A program made the position numbers and the translations under genes. DNA of 64,000 bases, taken from Azospirillum brasilense. GTDB taxonomy: Bacteria > Pseudomonadota > Alphaproteobacteria > Azospirillales > Azospirillaceae. The stretch spans positions 1,861,501 to 1,925,500 of the forward strand of contig NZ_CP032345.1 of assembly GCF_005222205.1 (NCBI RefSeq), in the 5' to 3' direction. Position 1 is the first letter of the stretch, and each line of letters opens with the position of its first letter. The notes under the pieces are model-generated. The model made no database searches, had not been told where the DNA came from, and worked only from the letters and a program-made list of their open reading frames with translations. Shown piece after piece: positions 61,626-64,000 of this stretch.

Positions 61626-62192
61626 ATGGACACCCGCGACACCCCCGAGGGCAGGGCCGAGGAGCCGCTGCCGACGAGCCCCGAGCAGCTCCTGGAGCAT
61701 CTCGCGGCGCTCGGCATCCGCACCGTGACCCACCGCCATCCGCCGCTCCACACGGTGGAGGAGAGCAAGGCGCTGCGCGGCGCGCTGCCCGGCGGCCATT
61801 GCAAGAACCTGTTCCTGAAGGACAAGAAGGAGCAGCACTGGCTGGTCGTCGCGCTGGAGGATGCGCGGGTCGAGCTGAACCGCTTCGACAAGGTGATCGG
61901 GTCGGCGCGGCTGTCCTTCGCCTCCGCCGACCGGCTGTGGCGGCATCTCGGCGTGCGGCCCGGCTCGGTCACGCCCTTCGCGCTGTTCAACGACCGCGAG
62001 CGGCGGGTGAGGGTGGTGCTGCAGGAGCAGATGCTGGCCCACGACCCGCTGAACTACCATCCGCTTCTGAACGACCGGACCACGGCCATCGCCGCCGCCG
62101 ACCTGCTGCGCTTCCTGCGGGCCGGCGGGCACGAGCCGCTGATCGTGCCCTTCGGCGAGGAGCCGCCGGACTCTCAGCCGACGCTTGCTTAA
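61626..62192 (+). CDS. ProX-type (YbaK-like) prolyl-tRNA deacylase
   Basis: 188 residues from an ATG at 61626. The YbaK/INS-like fold clears alanine (or cysteine) mischarged on tRNA-Pro in trans. GGHCKNLFLKDKKEQHWLVV carries the conserved Lys-Asn/Leu core of the family, and GSVTPFALFNDRERRVRVVL the G-x-x-T-P-F motif. ALLPHTVEE-like HPPLHTVEESKALRGALPG also matches ProX proteins fused or related to the ProRS insertion. It starts about 165 bases from the divergently transcribed tRNA-Gly gene. A free-standing ProX is common in alphaproteobacteria whose ProRS lacks the insertion domain. Confidence 0.9.
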   Translation: MDTRDTPEGRAEEPLPTSPEQLLEHLAALGIRTVTHRHPPLHTVEESKALRGALPGGHCKNLFLKDKKEQHWLVVALEDARVELNRFDKVIGSARLSFASADRLWRHLGVRPGSVTPFALFNDRERRVRVVLQEQMLAHDPLNYHPLLNDRTTAIAAADLLRFLRAGGHEPLIVPFGEEPPDSQPTLA

Positions 62193-62237
62193 CGCGCCCC
62201 GTGCGCTCATCTATCACGCGAGATCGCAAAGGGATAC

Positions 62238-63197
62238 GTGACCGCCATGTTCTCCATTCCGCCCGCCAACAAGCCCGCCGCCGCCGGTGCCGCTCCCGCC
62301 GCCGGTGACCTGATCAAGGACAGCAGCGACCGCGCCTTCATGGCCGATGTCATCGAGGCGTCGCAGTCCGTCCCGGTGATCGTCGATTTCTGGGCGCCCT
62401 GGTGCGGCCCGTGCAAGCAGCTCGGCCCGATCCTGGAAAAGACGGTGCTGGCCGCGAAGGGCAAGGTGCGGCTGGTCAAGATCGACACCGACAAGGACCC
62501 GATGATCGCCTCGCAGCTCCGCGTGCAGTCGATCCCGGCGGTCTACGCCTTCTTCCAGGGGCGTCCGGTCGACGGCTTCATGGGCGCCCTGCCGGAGTCG
62601 CAGATCAAGGCCTTCGTGGAAAAGCTGGTGAAGCTGGCCGGCGCCGCGGGCGGCGGCGAGGGCGACATCCTCGAGGAGGCGCTGGCCCAGGCCAAGGAGG
62701 CGCTGGAGGCCGGCGACACCCAGACCGCCTCGGAGATCTACGGCGAGATCCTGCAGGCCGATCCGGAGAACCTGAACGCCGCCGCCTACGCCGGGCTGGT
62801 CCGCTGCCTGATCGTCAACGACGACCTGGCCCGCGCCAAGCAGATGCTCGACAAGGTGCCGGATCCGATCGCCAAGGACAAGGAGATCGCCGCGGTGCGC
62901 AGCGCGCTGGAGGTCGCCGAGCAGGCTGCCAACGCCGGCCCGATCCCGGAGCTGATGGAGAAGGTCGCCCACAATCATGACGACCACGAGGCCCGCTTCG
63001 ACCTCGCGCTCGCGCTGTTCGCCGCCGGCAAGCGCGAGGCCGCGGTGGACGAGCTTCTGGAGCTGGTGCGCCGCGACCGCGCCTGGAACGACGAGGCCGC
63101 CCGCAAGCAGCTCGTCAAGTTCTTCGAGGCCTTCGGCCCGACCGACCCGCTGACGGTGCAGAGCCGCCGCCGGCTGTCCTCGATCCTGTTCCGCTGA
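62238..63197 (+). CDS. cnoX: CnoX/YbbN-type thioredoxin with C-terminal TPRs
   Basis: 319 residues from a GTG at 62238 with AAGGGA just upstream; the ATG at 62247 is an alternative start. The thioredoxin domain (about 30-130) has WAPWCGPCKQ with Cys56 and Cys59, so unlike E. coli YbbN (SxxC) it keeps a redox-active pair. Four TPR-like repeats follow (about 145-310; ALAQAKEALEAGDTQTASEI, AYAGLVRCLIVNDDLARAK). CnoX proteins act as holdases that pass substrates to GroEL and protect them from over-oxidation. The gene is 45 bases after the ProX-like gene and 106 before the Lon-domain gene, matching a common alphaproteobacterial order. Confidence 0.93.
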   Translation: MTAMFSIPPANKPAAAGAAPAAGDLIKDSSDRAFMADVIEASQSVPVIVDFWAPWCGPCKQLGPILEKTVLAAKGKVRLVKIDTDKDPMIASQLRVQSIPAVYAFFQGRPVDGFMGALPESQIKAFVEKLVKLAGAAGGGEGDILEEALAQAKEALEAGDTQTASEIYGEILQADPENLNAAAYAGLVRCLIVNDDLARAKQMLDKVPDPIAKDKEIAAVRSALEVAEQAANAGPIPELMEKVAHNHDDHEARFDLALALFAAGKREAAVDELLELVRRDRAWNDEAARKQLVKFFEAFGPTDPLTVQSRRRLSSILFR

Positions 63198-63209
63198 TCA
63201 CGAGGGGAC

Positions 63210-63237
63210 GGCCGCGGGCCTTTTCGTTCGCGGCCGC
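63210..63237 (+). terminator. Possible terminator after cnoX
   Basis: CGGCCGC (63210-63216) pairs with GCGGCCG (63231-63237) around a 14-base loop that contains TTTT. It stands 12 bases after the stop. The following sequence has scattered T residues only, so it may act as a weak or attenuating terminator. Confidence 0.4.
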
Positions 63238-63303
63238 TTCGTTCGCCATCGCTCTGTTCGGGGGCGCTCTGTTCGCCGTGCCCGGGGGTTCTATATTCGT
63301 CGC

Positions 63304-63993
63304 ATGAGCCGGAACCCCATCGACCCGTCACCGGACCGTCTGCCGCGGCAGCTCCCGATCTTCCCGCTCGCGGGGGTCCTTCTGCTGCCGCGCGGTCGCC
63401 TGCCGCTGAACATCTTCGAGCCGCGCTACCTCGCGATGGTCGAGGACGCGCTGGCCGGCGACCGCATGATCGGCATGGTCCAGCCGACCGACCCGGCCTG
63501 CCGCCTGCGCGAGCCGGCGGTCTACGGCACCGGCTGCGCCGGGCGGATCACCAGCTTCAGCGAGACCGAGGACGGCCGGTACCTGATCACCCTGACCGGG
63601 ATCAGCCGCTTCGCCATCATGCGGGAGCTGGAGGGCCAGCGCGGCTACCGCCGCGTCGCCGCGGACTGGGACCGCTTCGCCGGCGACCTGATCGACCCGC
63701 TGGAGCGTGGCGGGGCCGACGGCTGCGGGCTGGACCGCGCGCGTCTGCTGGCCGGGCTGAAGGGCTATTTCAAGATGCAGGGCCTGTCGGTGGACTGGAA
63801 GGCCATCGACGGCACGCCGGACGAGCGGCTGGTCACCTCGCTGGCGATGATCTGCCCCTTCTCGCCCAGCGAAAAGCAGGCCCTTCTGGAGACGCCCGAC
63901 CTGCCGGAGCGCGCGAAGCTCTTGATCGCCCTGGTCGAGATGGCCATTCTCGACGGCCATGAGGGCGACGGCGGCAACGCGCTGCGTCATTGA
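63304..63993 (+). CDS. Lon N-terminal (LonSB) substrate-binding domain protein
   Basis: 229 residues. It consists of the LON substrate-binding domain without the AAA or protease part of Lon. LPIFPLAGVLLLPRGRLPLN and LNIFEPRYLAMVEDALAGDR are the standard opening, followed by GRITSFSETEDGRYLITLTG with ISRFAIMRELEGQRGYRRV. Stand-alone LonSB proteins are common beside ybbN-type thioredoxins in alphaproteobacteria and are thought to bind unfolded or peptide substrates, possibly regulating Lon or chaperones. Function is not established. Confidence 0.93.
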   Translation: MSRNPIDPSPDRLPRQLPIFPLAGVLLLPRGRLPLNIFEPRYLAMVEDALAGDRMIGMVQPTDPACRLREPAVYGTGCAGRITSFSETEDGRYLITLTGISRFAIMRELEGQRGYRRVAADWDRFAGDLIDPLERGGADGCGLDRARLLAGLKGYFKMQGLSVDWKAIDGTPDERLVTSLAMICPFSPSEKQALLETPDLPERAKLLIALVEMAILDGHEGDGGNALRH

Positions 63994-64000
63994 CCGTTTC

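Overview
This 64 kb window is a GC-rich, densely packed stretch of a bacterial chromosome. Gene content points to an alphaproteobacterium of the Rhodospirillales and most resembles Azospirillum. The evidence is a large (about 1600-residue) NAD-glutamate dehydrogenase, a hemC-hemD-mic60-hemY cluster, a DUF1674/SDHAF4-type protein, an rsmB - heparinase II/III - purH block, an alphaproteobacterial CheZ, several chemoreceptors and sensor kinases, and Bug/TctC solute-binding proteins. The taxonomic call is inference from gene families; there is no rRNA here. I see no CRISPR array, insertion sequence, integrase or prophage.

Region by region. 1-7.5 kb: three orphan histidine kinases (the first cut by the window edge) surround a two-gene amidoligase plus glutamine-amidotransferase-like module. 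7.6-17 kb: envelope and stress genes, namely a secreted Ser/Thr/Gly/Pro-rich protein, a phospholipase D family enzyme, a membrane chemoreceptor without a sensory domain, a DUF4398 lipoprotein overlapping an OmpA-family lipoprotein, a secreted repeat protein with curlin-like units, NnrU behind an FNR/NnrR-type box, and a DegP/DegS-like protease. 17-19.3 kb: CheZ and a pentapeptide-repeat protein in one operon. 19.4-24.4 kb: the heme cluster with bacterial Mic60. 24.5-29.2 kb: a methyltransferase, TsaD, a GNAT acetyltransferase, GpsA, a YciI-like protein and an EVE-domain protein. 29.2-43 kb: acetyl-CoA synthetase, a secreted nuclease, the SDHAF4-like protein, HtpX, a DHH phosphoesterase, RsmB, heparinase II/III-like protein, PurH and an MFS transporter. 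43-47.5 kb: lineage-specific proteins, a TPR protein fused to a PRMT-like methyltransferase, and a Calx-beta/RTX exported protein. 47.5-54.3 kb: NAD-glutamate dehydrogenase divergent from an HD-GYP regulator. 54.5-60.7 kb: a carboxylate-uptake and chemotaxis island (two paralogous Bug proteins around a chemoreceptor, an AEC transporter and an RraA-like aldolase). 61.4-64 kb: tRNA-Gly(GCC), a ProX-like deacylase, the CnoX thioredoxin and a Lon-N-domain protein.

How it fits together: most genes are core metabolism (heme, purine, acetate, glutamate, glycerolipid, translation quality control). Signal transduction and environmental sensing are interleaved with them. The most interesting non-routine signals are the amidoligase/GATase pair, the TPR-PRMT fusion, the duplicated CheY-binding-like motifs at the CheZ C terminus, the HTH-bearing Mic60, the phosphoacceptor-substituted HD-GYP regulator, the FNR-type box positioned for a leaderless nnrU mRNA, and two long extragenic inverted repeats.
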